A DNA stretch of 64,000 nucleotides from Pseudomonas pisciculturae (GCF_015461805.1 NZ_JACVZE010000001.1:682001-746000); one strand, 5' to 3'. Shown: positions 17,664 through 28,337, counted from the first letter of the stretch. The notes: generated by a model not told the origin, from the sequence alone. Made by a program: numbers and translations.

Positions 17664-17766
17664 GATGCTGTACCTCGGGGGGTAAGTGAGGGTTCAGTCT
17701 AGAGTGGCTTTTTGCGTGGATAAACGTGCTAATAGGCAACCTTTGGTTTTCAATTGGAAACAATCC

Positions 17767-18675
17767 ATGAGCGAGATGGATGACTTGGCCGCCTTTGCGG
17801 TGTTGATTGAAGCGGGCAGTTTTACGCTGGCCGCCGAACAACTGGGTTGCAGTAAAGGCCAGTTGTCCAAGCGCATCAGCCAGCTGGAAGCACAGTTTTG
17901 TGTGGTGTTGCTGCACCGCACCACGCGCAAACTCAGTCTCACCGCCGCCGGTGCAGCGTTGTTGCCCCAGGCTCAGGCGCTGGTGGTGCAGGTAGACCGC
18001 GCGCGTCAGGCGTTGGCGCGGCTCAAGGACGATTTGGCCGGGCCGGTGCGTATGACCGTTCCGGTGTCACTGGGGGAAACATTCTTTGATGGCTTGTTGC
18101 TGGAGTTTTCCAAGCAATACCCGCAGGTGCAGATCGAACTGGAGCTGAACAACAGCTACCGGGACCTGGCGCGGGATGGCTTTGACCTGGGGGTTCGCTC
18201 TGGCGCGATTGAGAACGAACGCCTGGTGGCCAAGCCGTTGCTGGCCTGGCACGAAATGACCTGCGCCAGCCCGGCTTACCTTGAGCAACACGGCGAGCCG
18301 CAGACCCCGGCCGACCTGGCGGGTCATACCTGTTTGCTAAACAGCCACTACAGCGGTCGCGAAGAGTGGTTGTACCACCAGCAGCATGAGCTGCTGCGGG
18401 TGAGGGTCAGCGGCACCTTTGCCTCTAATCACTACAACCTGTTGAAAAAGGCTGCGCTGGTGGGCGCCGGTATCGCCCGACTGCCATCCTACTTGCTACC
18501 GGCGGAATTGGCTGACGGTCGATTGCGCTTGCTTCTGCGCGATTATCAGACGCGAAGCATGCCAATGTACCTGGTTCACCCTTACCAGGGCGGCTTGCCG
18601 CGTCGAACCCAAGTGCTGGCCGATTACCTGGTGGATTGGTTCAAGCGCAGTGGCGAGGCGCTCGACAGGTTTTAA
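17767..18675 (+). CDS. LysR-family transcriptional regulator
   Basis: A 302-residue regulator starting at the ATG at 17767 (MSEMDDLAAF). The winged HTH occupies residues 1-60 (GSFTLAAEQLGCSKGQLSKRISQLE is the helix-turn-helix). The effector-binding domain runs about 88-295. It resembles the CrgA/AaeR-type branch that often controls a neighbouring oxidoreductase. The likely target is the SDR at 17064, because the two genes share a 103-bp divergent promoter region. Its 3' end overlaps by four bases the stop of the DoxX gene on the other strand (TTAA), a convergent overlap that leaves no room for a terminator. Confidence 0.9.
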   Translation: MSEMDDLAAFAVLIEAGSFTLAAEQLGCSKGQLSKRISQLEAQFCVVLLHRTTRKLSLTAAGAALLPQAQALVVQVDRARQALARLKDDLAGPVRMTVPVSLGETFFDGLLLEFSKQYPQVQIELELNNSYRDLARDGFDLGVRSGAIENERLVAKPLLAWHEMTCASPAYLEQHGEPQTPADLAGHTCLLNSHYSGREEWLYHQQHELLRVRVSGTFASNHYNLLKKAALVGAGIARLPSYLLPAELADGRLRLLLRDYQTRSMPMYLVHPYQGGLPRRTQVLADYLVDWFKRSGEALDRF

Positions 18676-19157
18676 CGATAGCGGCGGGCGACCATGTGGT
18701 CGATGGACAGGCGACCTGGCCCCTTGGCCACCATCAGAAGCAGTACGGCAATCCAAGTGCCGTGGGTCGGGTAGGCGTCCGGGTAAACGAACAGTTGAAT
18801 CACCAAGGTCATGCCGATCAGCGCCAGGGCCGAGAAACGCGTGGCGAGCCCTACCAGGATCAGCATTGGAAAAAAATGCTCAGCGAACGCTGCCATATGC
18901 GCCGCCACTTCGGGCGACAGCAACGGCACGTGGTACTCGCTGCGAAACAGCGGCAGCGTCGAAGCCGCGAGGCGCGGTTCTCCGAGTTGGAAAGCCCCGC
19001 CGATCAGGTCTACGGCAAAACCTTCGACCTTGGTCTGCCCGGATTTCCAGAACACGGCGGCAATCGAAAAGCGTGCGATAAAAGCGATCAGGCTGTAGGG
19101 GATTTTCTCGAAAAGCTCGATGGCTCGTTTAACCAGGCACGGTGGGGAAGTATTCAT
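18672..19157 (-). CDS. DoxX-family membrane protein of the bufferin operon
   Basis: A 161-residue protein with four predicted membrane helices (about 22-40, 75-95, 100-120, 125-145) and DoxX-family hallmarks (LIAFIARFSIAAVFWKSGQTK at the first helix, where the WKSGQ-type motif is typical). It is the last gene of a four-gene operon, overlapping the upstream gene by ATGA (19154-19157). DoxX-like proteins are regular companions of bufferin gene sets (BufD in the current naming, as I recall), where they may handle redox or membrane steps; that role is inferred. An alternative reading is a general oxidoreductase-associated membrane protein. Confidence 0.85.
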   Translation of the reverse strand: MNTSPPCLVKRAIELFEKIPYSLIAFIARFSIAAVFWKSGQTKVEGFAVDLIGGAFQLGEPRLAASTLPLFRSEYHVPLLSPEVAAHMAAFAEHFFPMLILVGLATRFSALALIGMTLVIQLFVYPDAYPTHGTWIAVLLLMVAKGPGRLSIDHMVARRYR

Positions 19158-19930
19158 GGCGATACCTTGTGTTCAGTGTGCAGATGAGTGATAGCGCTGT
19201 GGTTTATCAGCAGCGTGAGGCATTGGTGCAGGTCGAATTCGGGCGCGGCGGCCAGGGCGAGCTCCACGGCCTGTTCCAGTGGTGTGCCGTGGGCCAGGCA
19301 ATTGATAAAGGCCACTGAGCCGCTGTCAATGGCGAACACCTTGACCGCCAGGTTCTGGCGCAACACCAGTGCACCTTGGGCGTGCCAAGGGTTGAGGGTG
19401 GCCAGGCCGCCTTCGACCTGATGGGCGGCCCATACGGCAACCACGGCATAGGGGGAGGCCAGCGTGCCCAGCGAGGGGGTCAGTTGCAGGCGTAACCGAC
19501 CCAGGTTCGTTTGGTCTTGCAGGGCCTGGAGTACGGCCTGCGGGGCCAGCGGCTGGCAGTCCGCCGCGTGATAGGCGTGGACCCGCAAGCGCTCCAGCCG
19601 TGCGATATCTGCCAGATAGGGCACGCTGGCGGCGGGCTCAAAGTCTTGGATGAACTCGGCAAAGGTGCTGCCATATTCGCTGATCAACGGGCTGGCGGGC
19701 GGGTGTGCCTGAACGTAGAGGGCAGCCATGGCCCGGAAAAACGCATCGCCTACCAGTTGCAGGGTCACGGGGTAGGCCGTGATCAATGCGTTGATCAACG
19801 AGCTGTGCACGTTGTTGCGATACACCGCGAAACGGCTGGCGGGGTCGGCACCGTTGCTGCTGAACAGGCCGTCGGGGCAGGTCAGTTCGGGCGCCAACAA
19901 GGCGACGGCGAAGTCGTCATGAAGGCTCAT
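19154..19930 (-). CDS. bufC: HvfC/BufC-family partner protein (DUF2063)
   Basis: A 258-residue soluble protein. Its N-terminal half (about 5-100) has the DUF2063/HvfC N-terminal pattern: [21 protein letters not shown], followed by [19 protein letters not shown] and [15 protein letters not shown]. Such proteins act with the MNIO enzyme encoded next to them, probably presenting the precursor peptide. Both ends overlap neighbouring genes by four bases (19927-19930 and 19154-19157), implying translational coupling. The name 'putative DNA-binding' used for this family is not supported by anything visible here. Confidence 0.88.
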   Translation of the reverse strand: MSLHDDFAVALLAPELTCPDGLFSSNGADPASRFAVYRNNVHSSLINALITAYPVTLQLVGDAFFRAMAALYVQAHPPASPLISEYGSTFAEFIQDFEPAASVPYLADIARLERLRVHAYHAADCQPLAPQAVLQALQDQTNLGRLRLQLTPSLGTLASPYAVVAVWAAHQVEGGLATLNPWHAQGALVLRQNLAVKVFAIDSGSVAFINCLAHGTPLEQAVELALAAAPEFDLHQCLTLLINHSAITHLHTEHKVSP

Positions 19931-20787
19931 GGGTTCACCTGCGACAACTGCCAGTCGGCCTGCTGGGCTTCTGTCAGTAGTACGTTGAACGCTGGCACCT
20001 GGTTGTCACGTTCGATCAGTGTCGGCATAGGACCGATGCGCGCCAGTACCTGTTCGTAGAGCTGCCACACGGCGTTGTCGATGGGCGCACCGTGGTCATC
20101 GATCAGCAGACGGTCACCCAGGCTGTCAGTGTCTTCGGCAAACCCGGCCAGATGAATCTCACCCACCGCGTGCAACGGCAGGGCGTCGATGTAAGCCAGC
20201 GGATCGCGTTGGTGGTTAATGCACGACACGTAGACGTTGTTCACATCCAGCAGCAGGCCGCAGCCGGTACGACGAATGATCTCGCTGATGAAGTCGGTTT
20301 CGTCCAGGGTCGAGCGCTGGAATTGCAGGTAGGTTGAAGGATTTTCCAGCAGCATCGGCCGCTTGAGGGTGCTCTGCAGCTGGTCAACGTGTTCGCACAC
20401 CCGTTGCAGGGTGATGCAGTCGTAGGCCAGGGGCAGCAAGTCATTGAGAAACACCGGCCCGTGGCTGGACCAGGCCAGGTGTTCGGAAAAGGACTGAGGT
20501 TGATAGCGATCAATCAGTGACGCCAATCGCGCCAGGTGTTCAAGGTCCAGCGGACCTTCCCCCCCGATGGACAGGCCCACGCCGTGCAATGACAGCGCGT
20601 ACCTTTCGCGGATCAATCCCAGGTAATGATGAAAAGGGCCGCCAGCCACCATGTAGTTTTCGGCATGCACTTCAAAAAAACCGATGTCGGGTGAGGTCTC
20701 GAGCACTACGCTGAAATGCTCGGGCTTGAGGCCCAACCCGGCCCGGCGTGGGAGGCCGGGCGCCTGTAAGGATGAAGGTTTCATCAT
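19927..20787 (-). CDS. bufB: MNIO-family (DUF692) peptide-modifying enzyme, BufB
   Basis: A 286-residue multinuclear non-haem iron oxidative enzyme of a TIM-barrel fold. The iron-ligand strands are present in order: [10 protein letters not shown] (38-47), [57 protein letters not shown] and a final [12 protein letters not shown]. These enzymes oxidise cysteines in RiPP precursors; for bufferins, the published product is a 5-thiooxazole made from Cys. The substrate is almost certainly the small Cys-rich protein encoded 24 bp upstream (20811-21107). The second ATG (20784) is an equally possible start. No gene for a dedicated sigma or anti-sigma factor is adjacent. Confidence 0.92.
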   Translation of the reverse strand: MMKPSSLQAPGLPRRAGLGLKPEHFSVVLETSPDIGFFEVHAENYMVAGGPFHHYLGLIRERYALSLHGVGLSIGGEGPLDLEHLARLASLIDRYQPQSFSEHLAWSSHGPVFLNDLLPLAYDCITLQRVCEHVDQLQSTLKRPMLLENPSTYLQFQRSTLDETDFISEIIRRTGCGLLLDVNNVYVSCINHQRDPLAYIDALPLHAVGEIHLAGFAEDTDSLGDRLLIDDHGAPIDNAVWQLYEQVLARIGPMPTLIERDNQVPAFNVLLTEAQQADWQLSQVNP

Positions 20788-20810
20788 CAGTGCTCAGGCT
20801 TTGCGAGGTG

Positions 20811-21107
20811 TCAGGACTTGGCGGTGAAGGCTGCTTCCTGGCCGAAACCGGTCGGCGAGGTAGAGCTTGGGGTTTGGGTGCAGGTACCGGCGGGGACCAG
20901 TTTCCATGCGTTGGCCTGGTCTTTGGTTTTTGAGGTGCCAGCGCATGAGGTACCGGCGCCTGCGGCGCAATCGTTCTTGCCGGCTTCAGCGACGCCGAAG
21001 CACTTTTGCATATCGTCGCCAGCGTGGGCGGTGGTGGTGAGGGCGGACAGGCTCAGGGCAGAACCCAGGGCCATAACGAGGGCGGCGGCGGACAGTTTGG
21101 TGGTCAT
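20811..21107 (-). CDS. bufA1: Bufferin precursor, BufA1-like (DUF2282)
   Basis: A 98-residue exported precursor. The signal peptide is unusually long for its size (residues 1-29, cleavage at AHA-GD). The mature core contains four cysteines (C36, C47, C55, C76) in the family pattern [26 protein letters not shown]. By analogy with characterised bufferins, the two middle cysteines would be converted by BufB and the product would bind copper in the periplasm. The C-terminal 22 residues ([10 protein letters not shown]...) extend beyond the usual core. The start at 21107 has GGAG upstream. It leads the bufA-bufB-bufC-doxX operon and has a 223-bp upstream region that ends in a REP pair. Confidence 0.9.
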   Translation of the reverse strand: MTTKLSAAALVMALGSALSLSALTTTAHAGDDMQKCFGVAEAGKNDCAAGAGTSCAGTSKTKDQANAWKLVPAGTCTQTPSSTSPTGFGQEAAFTAKS

Positions 21108-21224
21108 GGTGTGTCTCCAGCAGTGGGTGAATAGGCGGGCTTGAATGCCTGCTTGTACCACTAGAGGTAGCAGAGGTGAATCCATTACAAGGCAGTCATA
21201 AAAAACTTCAAACACCGCAAAACA

Positions 21225-21317
21225 AATGTGGGAGGGGGCTTGCCCCCGATGGCAGTGTGTCAGTCTCATTATCTGTGACTGATCCACCGCTATCGGGGGC
21301 AAGCCCCCTCCCACATT
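21225..21317. repeat. REP palindrome pair, GGGAGGGGGCTTGCCCCCGAT type
   Basis: Inverted copies of GTGGGAGGGGGCTTGCCCCC flank a roughly 45-bp spacer between the livF 3' end and the bufferin promoter. This is the most frequent REP variant in the window. Confidence 0.92.
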
Positions 21318-21330
21318 AAGCAACGCTTGC

Positions 21331-22032
21331 TTAGCCCCCGAGGTACGCCTCACGCACCTTCGGATCGGTCAGCAACTGCTCGCCAGTCCCTTGCATCACC
21401 ACCCGGCCGTTTTCCAGTACATAGGCGCGGTCGGCGATTTTCAGCGCCTGGTTGGCGTTTTGCTCCACCAGGAACACCGTTACACCGTCCTTGCGCAGCT
21501 GTTCGATGATGTCGAAGATCTGCTGGATGATGATCGGCGCCAGGCCCAGGGATGGCTCGTCCAAGAGCAACAACTTGGGCTTGCTCATCAGCGCCCGGCC
21601 GATGGCGAGCATTTGCTGCTCGCCGCCGGACATGGTGCCACCGCGCTGGCTGAAGCGCTCCTTGAGCCGAGGGAAGAGGTGCAGCACCTTGTCCATCTGC
21701 TCCTGGAAGTCGCCCTTGTCGGTGAAGAACCCGCCCATCGCGAGGTTCTCTTCCACGGTCAGGCGCGAGAACACGCGACGGCCTTCGGGTACCACCGCAA
21801 TGCTTTTGCGCATGATCTGCGAAGACTGCTGGCCCACCAGCTCCTCACCCATGTAGCGGATGCTGCCGCTATAGGCCTGGGGCGAACCACACAGGGTCAT
21901 CAGCAAGGTCGACTTGCCGGCGCCGTTGGCACCGATCAGCGTGACGATTTCACCCTGGCGGATCTCCACGTTGACGCTGTGCAGGGCCTGGATCTTGCCG
22001 TAGAAAGTGGAAACGTTTTCGAATTGCAGCAT
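21331..22032 (-). CDS. livF: Branched-chain amino-acid ABC transporter ATP-binding protein LivF/BraG
   Basis: A 233-residue ATPase, one of the two nucleotide-binding subunits that power uptake of Leu, Ile and Val. Walker A is GANGAGKST (34-42), the signature is MSGGEQQM, Walker B is [13 protein letters not shown], and the H-loop is FLVEQN. The length is standard. It is the last gene of the livHMGF set, 1 bp downstream of livG, with a REP pair after the stop. In Pseudomonas this locus is also called braCDEFG. Confidence 0.95.
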   Translation of the reverse strand: MLQFENVSTFYGKIQALHSVNVEIRQGEIVTLIGANGAGKSTLLMTLCGSPQAYSGSIRYMGEELVGQQSSQIMRKSIAVVPEGRRVFSRLTVEENLAMGGFFTDKGDFQEQMDKVLHLFPRLKERFSQRGGTMSGGEQQMLAIGRALMSKPKLLLLDEPSLGLAPIIIQQIFDIIEQLRKDGVTVFLVEQNANQALKIADRAYVLENGRVVMQGTGEQLLTDPKVREAYLGG

Positions 22033-22033
22033 T

Positions 22034-22797
<764 letters not shown>

Positions 22798-22801
<4 letters not shown>

Positions 22802-24051
22802 TTGCGCAACTCCATGTGTGGACGTTGCATCGGCAGCAAACCTTGAGGGCGCCAGATCATCATCAGCACCATCATGGCGCCGAACATCAACATGCGGTAT
22901 TCGCTGAACTCACGCATCATTTCCGGCAGCAGGATCATCACGATCGCGGCCAGGATCACGCCCAGTTGCGAGCCCATGCCACCCAATACCACGATGGCGA
23001 GGATGATCGCCGACTCGATAAAGGTGAACGATTCAGGCGTCACCAAACCTTGGCGAGCGGCGAAGAAGCTACCGGCGAAACCGGCGAACGCAGCACCCAG
23101 GGTAAAGGCGGAGAGCTTGATGATGGTCGGGTTCAGGCCCAAGGCGCGGCAGGCGATCTCATCTTCGCGCAGCGCTTCCCATGCACGGCCGATAGGCATG
23201 CGCAGCAGGCGGTTGATCACGAACAGCGCGGCCAGTGCCAGCAACAGTGCCACCAGGTACAGGAACACCACTTTGCTCACCGGGTTGTAGGCAATCCCGA
23301 AGTACTCGTGGAACGTCTGCATGCCCTCTGCGGCGGTGCGGTCGAACGACAGCCCGAAGAAGGTTGGCTTGGGGATGCTGCTGATGCCGTTGGGGCCACC
23401 GGTGATATCGGTGAGGTTACGCAGGAACAGCCGGATGATTTCACCGAAGCCCAGGGTCACGATCGCCAAATAGTCACCGCGCAAGCGCAGTACCGGGAAG
23501 CCCAGCAGGAAGCCGAACGTCGCCGCCGCCATACCGGCCAGCGGCAGGCAGATCCAGAAGCTCCAACCCAGGTAGTGCGACAGCAACGCGTAGGTGTAGG
23601 CACCCACGGCGTAGAAGCCCACATAACCCAGGTCGAGCAGGCCGGCCAGGCCCACCACGATGTTCAGGCCCAGGCCCAGCAACACGTAGATCAGGATCAG
23701 GGTGGCGATATCGACTGCGCCGCGTGAACCGAAGAACGGCCAGATCAACGCCGCCACGATCAGGCCGATGATGATGTAGCGCTGGGTGCGTGGCAGGGTC
23801 AGGAATTGGCTGACCTTAGGCGATACCAACGGGCCTCGATTGGCCTTGAACAAGGCACCGACCTGCTGGGTGAACAGCACACGCAGGAACATCAGCACCG
23901 AACACAGGGCAATGATGGTCAGGGTCACGGGACCGGTGCCATGCACTTCCAGGTTGATGCCGACAATGCTCAGCTTGAGGCCGAGTACCGGAAAGGCCAC
24001 GGCCCAGACCAGCAAGGCGCTGAAAAACGCCGATTTAAGGTATCTGCTCAT
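22798..24051 (-). CDS. livM: Branched-chain amino-acid ABC transporter permease LivM/BraE
   Basis: A 417-residue permease. It is the long LivM form: an N-terminal extension of about 85 residues with two membrane helices, then the conserved permease core with the EAA-like cytoplasmic loop [21 protein letters not shown] (about 300-320), which contacts the ATPases. About ten membrane helices in total. It overlaps livH by four bases upstream and livG by four downstream, making a tightly coupled operon. Confidence 0.95.
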
Positions 24052-24971
24052 ACTTTCTCAACCTCCGGACGGCCCAAAATGCCGGTCGGACGGAACAACA
24101 GCACCAGAACCAAGAGGCCGAACGCCACGACGTCCTTGTATTGATCGCCGAAGATATCGGCGCCGAATGCTTCGGCCACACCCAGCACCAGGCCACCGAG
24201 CATCGCGCCCGGGATACTGCCGATGCCGCCCAATACCGCCGCAGTAAAGGCCTTGAGGCCCACCAGGAAACCGGCGTTGGGGTTGATCACGCCATACTGC
24301 ATGCTCAGCAGCACCGCCGCGACGGCGGCCAGCGCGGCACCGATCACGAAGGTCAGGGCAATGATGTTGTTGGTGTTGATGCCCAGCAGGTTGGCCATCT
24401 TGATGTCTTCGGCGCAAGCCCGGCAGGCGCGCCCCAGACGTGAGCGGGAGATGAACAGGGTCAGGCCCAGCATGGCCACCAGGGTGACGACGAAGACCAG
24501 GATCTGCATGTAGGAAATCAGGACTTCTTCCGCGCCGCCCGGGCCGAAGGAGAAGCTCCCCGGGATCAGGTTGGGGATGGATTTGTCCTTGGAGTCCTGG
24601 GACAGCAATACGGTGTTCTGCAGGAAAATCGACATGCCGATGGCAGAAATCAGCGGGATCAGACGGTTGCTGCCACGCAAGGGGCGATACGCAACGCGTT
24701 CGATACTGTAGCCATAGGCACTGGTTACGACGATCGACGCAAGAAACGCGGCGGTCATCAACAGCGGCAGGGAGTGGATACCCATCATGGCCAGCCCGGC
24801 AAGGGCGATGAAGGCCACGTAGGAGCCAATCATGTACACCTCGCCATGGGCGAAGTTGATCATTCCAATGATGCCGTAAACCATTGTGTAGCCAATGGCT
24901 ATCAAGGCATAGGTGCTGCCAATGGTCAGGCCATTAACCAGCTGTTGGAAAAAATGATAGATCTCAGGCAT
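24048..24971 (-). CDS. livH: Branched-chain amino-acid ABC transporter permease LivH/BraD
   Basis: A 307-residue permease with about eight membrane helices. The coupling loop [23 protein letters not shown] (about 170-195) is the LivH-type EAA loop, and the N-terminal [30 protein letters not shown] is a strong family signature. Together with LivM it forms the membrane channel. It is separated from the binding-protein gene by 229 bp that contains a hairpin terminator, so its mRNA level is probably lower than that of braC. Confidence 0.95.
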   Translation of the reverse strand: MPEIYHFFQQLVNGLTIGSTYALIAIGYTMVYGIIGMINFAHGEVYMIGSYVAFIALAGLAMMGIHSLPLLMTAAFLASIVVTSAYGYSIERVAYRPLRGSNRLIPLISAIGMSIFLQNTVLLSQDSKDKSIPNLIPGSFSFGPGGAEEVLISYMQILVFVVTLVAMLGLTLFISRSRLGRACRACAEDIKMANLLGINTNNIIALTFVIGAALAAVAAVLLSMQYGVINPNAGFLVGLKAFTAAVLGGIGSIPGAMLGGLVLGVAEAFGADIFGDQYKDVVAFGLLVLVLLFRPTGILGRPEVEKV

Positions 24972-25149
24972 TACAGCGCTCCTAAAAACCCGATACGCAT
25001 TTCACTGGTGGAGTCATGTTCCGGCACTGGGCTGTGTTCTGTGACCACATTTGCCCAACGCGTTTGCCAGCGAACCGCTGGTGACGGTTTTAAGATTTTC
25101 AGGTGAGCCAGCGCCCGGATCGCGGGTGACAGGCCCATAAACCTCGTAA

Positions 25150-25179
25150 AACAAAGCCCACTGCTCTCACAGTGGGCTT
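25150..25179 (-). terminator. Attenuating terminator between braC and livH
   Basis: On the minus strand AAGCCCACTG pairs with CAGTGGGCTT around a six-base loop, followed by TGTTTTA. It lies 22 bp after the braC stop. In ABC operons such a site typically lets most polymerases stop after the binding protein. Confidence 0.75.
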
Positions 25180-25200
25180 GTTGGACCAGTAACGCCTGGC

Positions 25201-26328
25201 TTACTGAGGGGAAACTTCGGTTTTTGGTTTGCCGAAGTGCCATTCGTAGACCACGAATTTGAAGTCCTTCAGGTCGCCCTTGGCGTCAAAGCTCAGATCG
25301 CCGGTCGGGGTCTTGAAGGTGCCCGCGTGGATGGCTTCAGCCACTTTGGCGGTGTCTTCGCTTTTCGCTGTGGTGATTGCGTCGGCAATCACTTTCACAG
25401 CCGAGTAGGCCGGGAATACGAATGGACCGGTTGGGTCCTGCTTGTTCTTGGTGAACTCTTCAACGATGGCTTTGTTGGCCGGGTCGGTGTCGAAGGATTT
25501 CGGCAGGGTTACCAGCAGGCCTTCGGAAGCGCCTTGGGCGATCTGCGAAATGGAGTCGTTGCCGACGCCTTCTGGGCCCATGAACTTGGCGTTCAGGCCT
25601 TTTTCCTTGGCTTGGCGCAGGATCAGGCCCAGCTCTGGGTGGTAGCCGCCGTAGTAGACGAAGTCGACGTTGGCTTGCTTGAGTTTCTGGATGATCGAGG
25701 AGAAGTCTTTGTCGCCGGCGTTCAGGCCTTCGAAGACGGCAACTTTGGTGCCTTTCTTCTCGAGGGTCTGTTTAACGGCGGTGGCGATGCCTTCACCGTA
25801 CTGCTGTTTGTCGTGCAGTACAGCAACGACTTTAGGCTTTACGTGGTCGGCGATGTAATTGCCGGCCGCTGGGCCCTGGGCGCTGTCCAGACCGATGGTA
25901 CGGAAGATCAGCTTGTAGCCACGGGCGGTGATTTCCGGGCTGGTGGCAGCTGGGGTGATCATGATCACGCCTTCATCTTCATAGATGTCGGAAGCGGGCT
26001 GAGTGGAGCTGGAGCAGAGGTGGCCGATCACGAACTTGACGCCATCGTTGACCACTTTGTTGGCAACCGCAACGGCTTGTTTTGGATCGCAAGCGTCGTC
26101 GTATTCCTTGGCTTCGAGCAGTTTACCGTCGACGCCGCCCTTGGCGTTGATGTCGGCGATAGCTTGCTTGGCACCCATGAATTGCATGTCACCGTATTGC
26201 GTCACCGGGCCGGTTTTAGGCCCTGCGATGCCGATCTTGATGGTGTCGGCTGCGAACGAATGGCCGGCAACCCCAGCCAGGACCATAGCGGCAAACAGTT
26301 TGGAAATCTGCTTAGTAGCCTTATTCAT
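25201..26328 (-). CDS. braC: Branched-chain amino-acid-binding periplasmic protein BraC/LivJ
   Basis: A 375-residue periplasmic binding protein with a Sec signal peptide (1-26, cleavage after SFA-A). The mature N-terminus DTIKIGIAGPKTGPVTQYGDMQFMGAKQAI and the CSSSTQPASDIYEDEGVIMITPAATSPE region match the Leu/Ile/Val-binding family; its two cysteines (DACDPKQ and HLCSSS) form the disulfide typical of LivJ/LivK. The start has GGAG eight bases upstream. First gene of the liv/bra operon; a 341-bp divergent region separates it from the DUF2288 gene. Confidence 0.95.
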   Translation of the reverse strand: MNKATKQISKLFAAMVLAGVAGHSFAADTIKIGIAGPKTGPVTQYGDMQFMGAKQAIADINAKGGVDGKLLEAKEYDDACDPKQAVAVANKVVNDGVKFVIGHLCSSSTQPASDIYEDEGVIMITPAATSPEITARGYKLIFRTIGLDSAQGPAAGNYIADHVKPKVVAVLHDKQQYGEGIATAVKQTLEKKGTKVAVFEGLNAGDKDFSSIIQKLKQANVDFVYYGGYHPELGLILRQAKEKGLNAKFMGPEGVGNDSISQIAQGASEGLLVTLPKSFDTDPANKAIVEEFTKNKQDPTGPFVFPAYSAVKVIADAITTAKSEDTAKVAEAIHAGTFKTPTGDLSFDAKGDLKDFKFVVYEWHFGKPKTEVSPQ

Positions 26329-26669
26329 AGTGCTCCACTCTTACTGTTGTATTTTTTATAGTTCTAGCGGCCTTGTGAGCGGCTGAACCGGATCAGATAT
26401 CTCGGATATCCCCCCGGCAGTGCCCTGGCAACTGTACCGGTACAGTGTAGAGCGCCGGTTGATCGCTTGAAAAGCTGGCTGCTGGGGGCAAACGCCGAAG
26501 GTGTCGCTTAAATGAAAGAAAAAGACAGAATTGCGGCGGGTATTTTTTGATGCGTACGCTAACCCTTGGCTTTTCGGACACTTTCTATCGATGACTCATT
26601 TGCAACCGGGTTTTTCTACAAGAGTTGCGACGTTATGATTGCGCCGATTTTTTACTCAGGTGAATTCCC
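26329..26669. other. Divergent promoter region between braC and the DUF2288 gene
   Basis: A 341-bp gap with no supportable gene. It contains the AT-rich braC leader (ATTTTTTATAG near 26351) and a small imperfect palindrome, GATATCTCGGATATC, at about 26396-26410. I see no repeat of the REP family and no convincing known operator. Confidence 0.5.
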
Positions 26670-26972
26670 ATGACGCAAGAACCTAGCACCCTCTATGCCA
26701 AGCTGCTCGGTGAAACCGCCGAAATATCCTGGAAGGAGCTTGAGCCGTTCTTTGCCAAGGGTGCCCTATTGTGGGTCGATGCCGGCCTGGATTTGATCGA
26801 AGCCGCAGAGGGAATGGCCGAAGACAACCGTGACAAAGTCGCTGCCTGGCTGGCCGCAGGGAGTCTTGGCGAAGTGTCTGCGACGCGGGCATTGGACCTT
26901 GTAGCGCGCGATCCGAGCCTTTGGGCGGTGGTGGTCTCGCCGTGGATTCTGGTCCAGGAAAGGGCGTCGTAA
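26670..26972 (+). CDS. DUF2288 family protein
   Basis: A 100-residue acidic cytoplasmic protein. The sequence fits DUF2288: YAKLLGETAEISWKELEPFFAKGALLWVD at the N-terminus, then DLIEAAEGMAEDN and a C-terminal WAVVVSPWILVQE. All-helical, no metal or catalytic motif visible. The family is widespread in proteobacteria and cyanobacteria without a known function. Start supported by CAGGTGA upstream of 26670. It stands alone; 270 bp separate it from the glycosyltransferase start. Confidence 0.85.
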   Translation: MTQEPSTLYAKLLGETAEISWKELEPFFAKGALLWVDAGLDLIEAAEGMAEDNRDKVAAWLAAGSLGEVSATRALDLVARDPSLWAVVVSPWILVQERAS

Positions 26973-27242
26973 GAAAAGCCCGCACGAAAAAGGTGCATGT
27001 TTTTTGCGTTCGCAAGTGTGTAGCGGAGTAACCGCTCGGGCGGTGATGGCATCTTGCCGTAGAGAAAGGTCACAGCCCAGGGTGACGTGCACGTCACGGG
27101 AACAGTTTTTGTGCCTTCGAAGGGCTCGAAGAATTGTTTCGCGGTGTTAACAAAAGACGGTGTCGATCAGATAAATCTGTGGGAAGCGGTGAAAATCCGG
27201 TGGATTCCGGTAAAGTTCGCCGCATGTTCCATGGAGCCAGTC

Positions 27243-28331
27243 ATGTCGTCAGCGCCCCTGCTTGAGAAAACACCCCATCAGTTGCTCTACCTTATCTACG
27301 GTAGCCAAGACGTTTACCGGCGCGAGGCGAAGTTCAGCGTCCTGACGGCCCTGGCGCACCTCAAGCAAGGCGAGTCGCTGTGTATCCGGGTTATGACTGA
27401 CCGCCCTCAGGACTACATTGGCTGGCCGGTAGAAACCGTCGAGCTGGACGAGCAGACGCTGGCCCAGTGGCAGGGTGAAAACGGCTACACCCACCGCCGT
27501 AAAGCCTGTGCAATTGCCCATGGGCTGACGCTTGCGGATAAAACCCTGTTTGTCGATACCGACACGGTCTTCCTCAAGTCTCCCCATCGGGTGTTCGAAC
27601 TCATCGAGCCCGGCCAGTACGTGATGGACGAGTTCGAGTACGACTGGAGTTATGTCTGCAAGCGTGCGGACTACCTCAAGTTGGGAGAGCACCTACATTT
27701 GCATGGCATCTCTTCCAGCAACAGCTTCAAACTCTACAACAGTGGCCTGTGCGGTGTGCGCAGCAGTGATACCCCGCTGCTTGAGACCTCGATTCGGCTA
27801 ATTGATGAGTGGACCGCTGGCTCGTTCGAGATCCATACCATCGAGCAAGTCGCGATTTCCTTCGCCATGCGCGGCAACACGGTACGCGAAGCGCGAAAGT
27901 TCGTTCATCACTATTACGCCGACAAGCGTTTCTTCCATGCCATGCAGGCGCATTTTTTCAGCCAGCACGGTGAAGCCTTCGACCCTGCGCTGGTTGCGCG
28001 ATGCCTGGACGTGCCCACGGTCAAACCGCTGCCGTCCCCTTGGCAGCGGCTTCGTATCAAATGGAAACTGCGCAATCAGCGCAAACACCTGAAAAGGGTC
28101 GGTCGCGACCTGCTCTACGGCAGTGCGGCGCCTGAGCACCCTTACTACGACGTATGCCGCCAGGGTTGGTGGGAGTCGGCATCCCGCGAAATTCGCGGCT
28201 GGGATGAAGCGGAGCAGCAGAAGTTCTTCGGTACAAGTGCTACCCACTGGCCGATACAATTACCCCGACCTTCGAAGCGCGCTGACGAGCAAAAGATTCT
28301 CGCCTTCCTGCGCCAACAGCAGGCGCGCTGA
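27243..28331 (+). CDS. Orphan glycosyltransferase-like protein (GT-A fold)
   Basis: A 362-residue protein with no signal or membrane segment. I choose the ATG at 27243 (GGAG at 27233-27236); upstream in-frame starts have no ribosome site. The N-terminal part reads as a GT-A nucleotide-sugar domain: LLYLIYGS (14-21), a Rossmann-like region with RRKACAIAHGLTLADKTLFVDTDTVFLKSP, whose DTD (105-107) is in the position of a metal-binding DxD. The C-terminal third is basic (RLRIKWKLRNQRKHLKR), possibly membrane- or polyanion-binding. The donor and acceptor are unknown. It is not inside an LPS or capsule cluster; its convergent neighbour is the tubulin-like gene. Confidence 0.65.
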   Translation: MSSAPLLEKTPHQLLYLIYGSQDVYRREAKFSVLTALAHLKQGESLCIRVMTDRPQDYIGWPVETVELDEQTLAQWQGENGYTHRRKACAIAHGLTLADKTLFVDTDTVFLKSPHRVFELIEPGQYVMDEFEYDWSYVCKRADYLKLGEHLHLHGISSSNSFKLYNSGLCGVRSSDTPLLETSIRLIDEWTAGSFEIHTIEQVAISFAMRGNTVREARKFVHHYYADKRFFHAMQAHFFSQHGEAFDPALVARCLDVPTVKPLPSPWQRLRIKWKLRNQRKHLKRVGRDLLYGSAAPEHPYYDVCRQGWWESASREIRGWDEAEQQKFFGTSATHWPIQLPRPSKRADEQKILAFLRQQQAR

Positions 28332-28337
28332 CATGAC

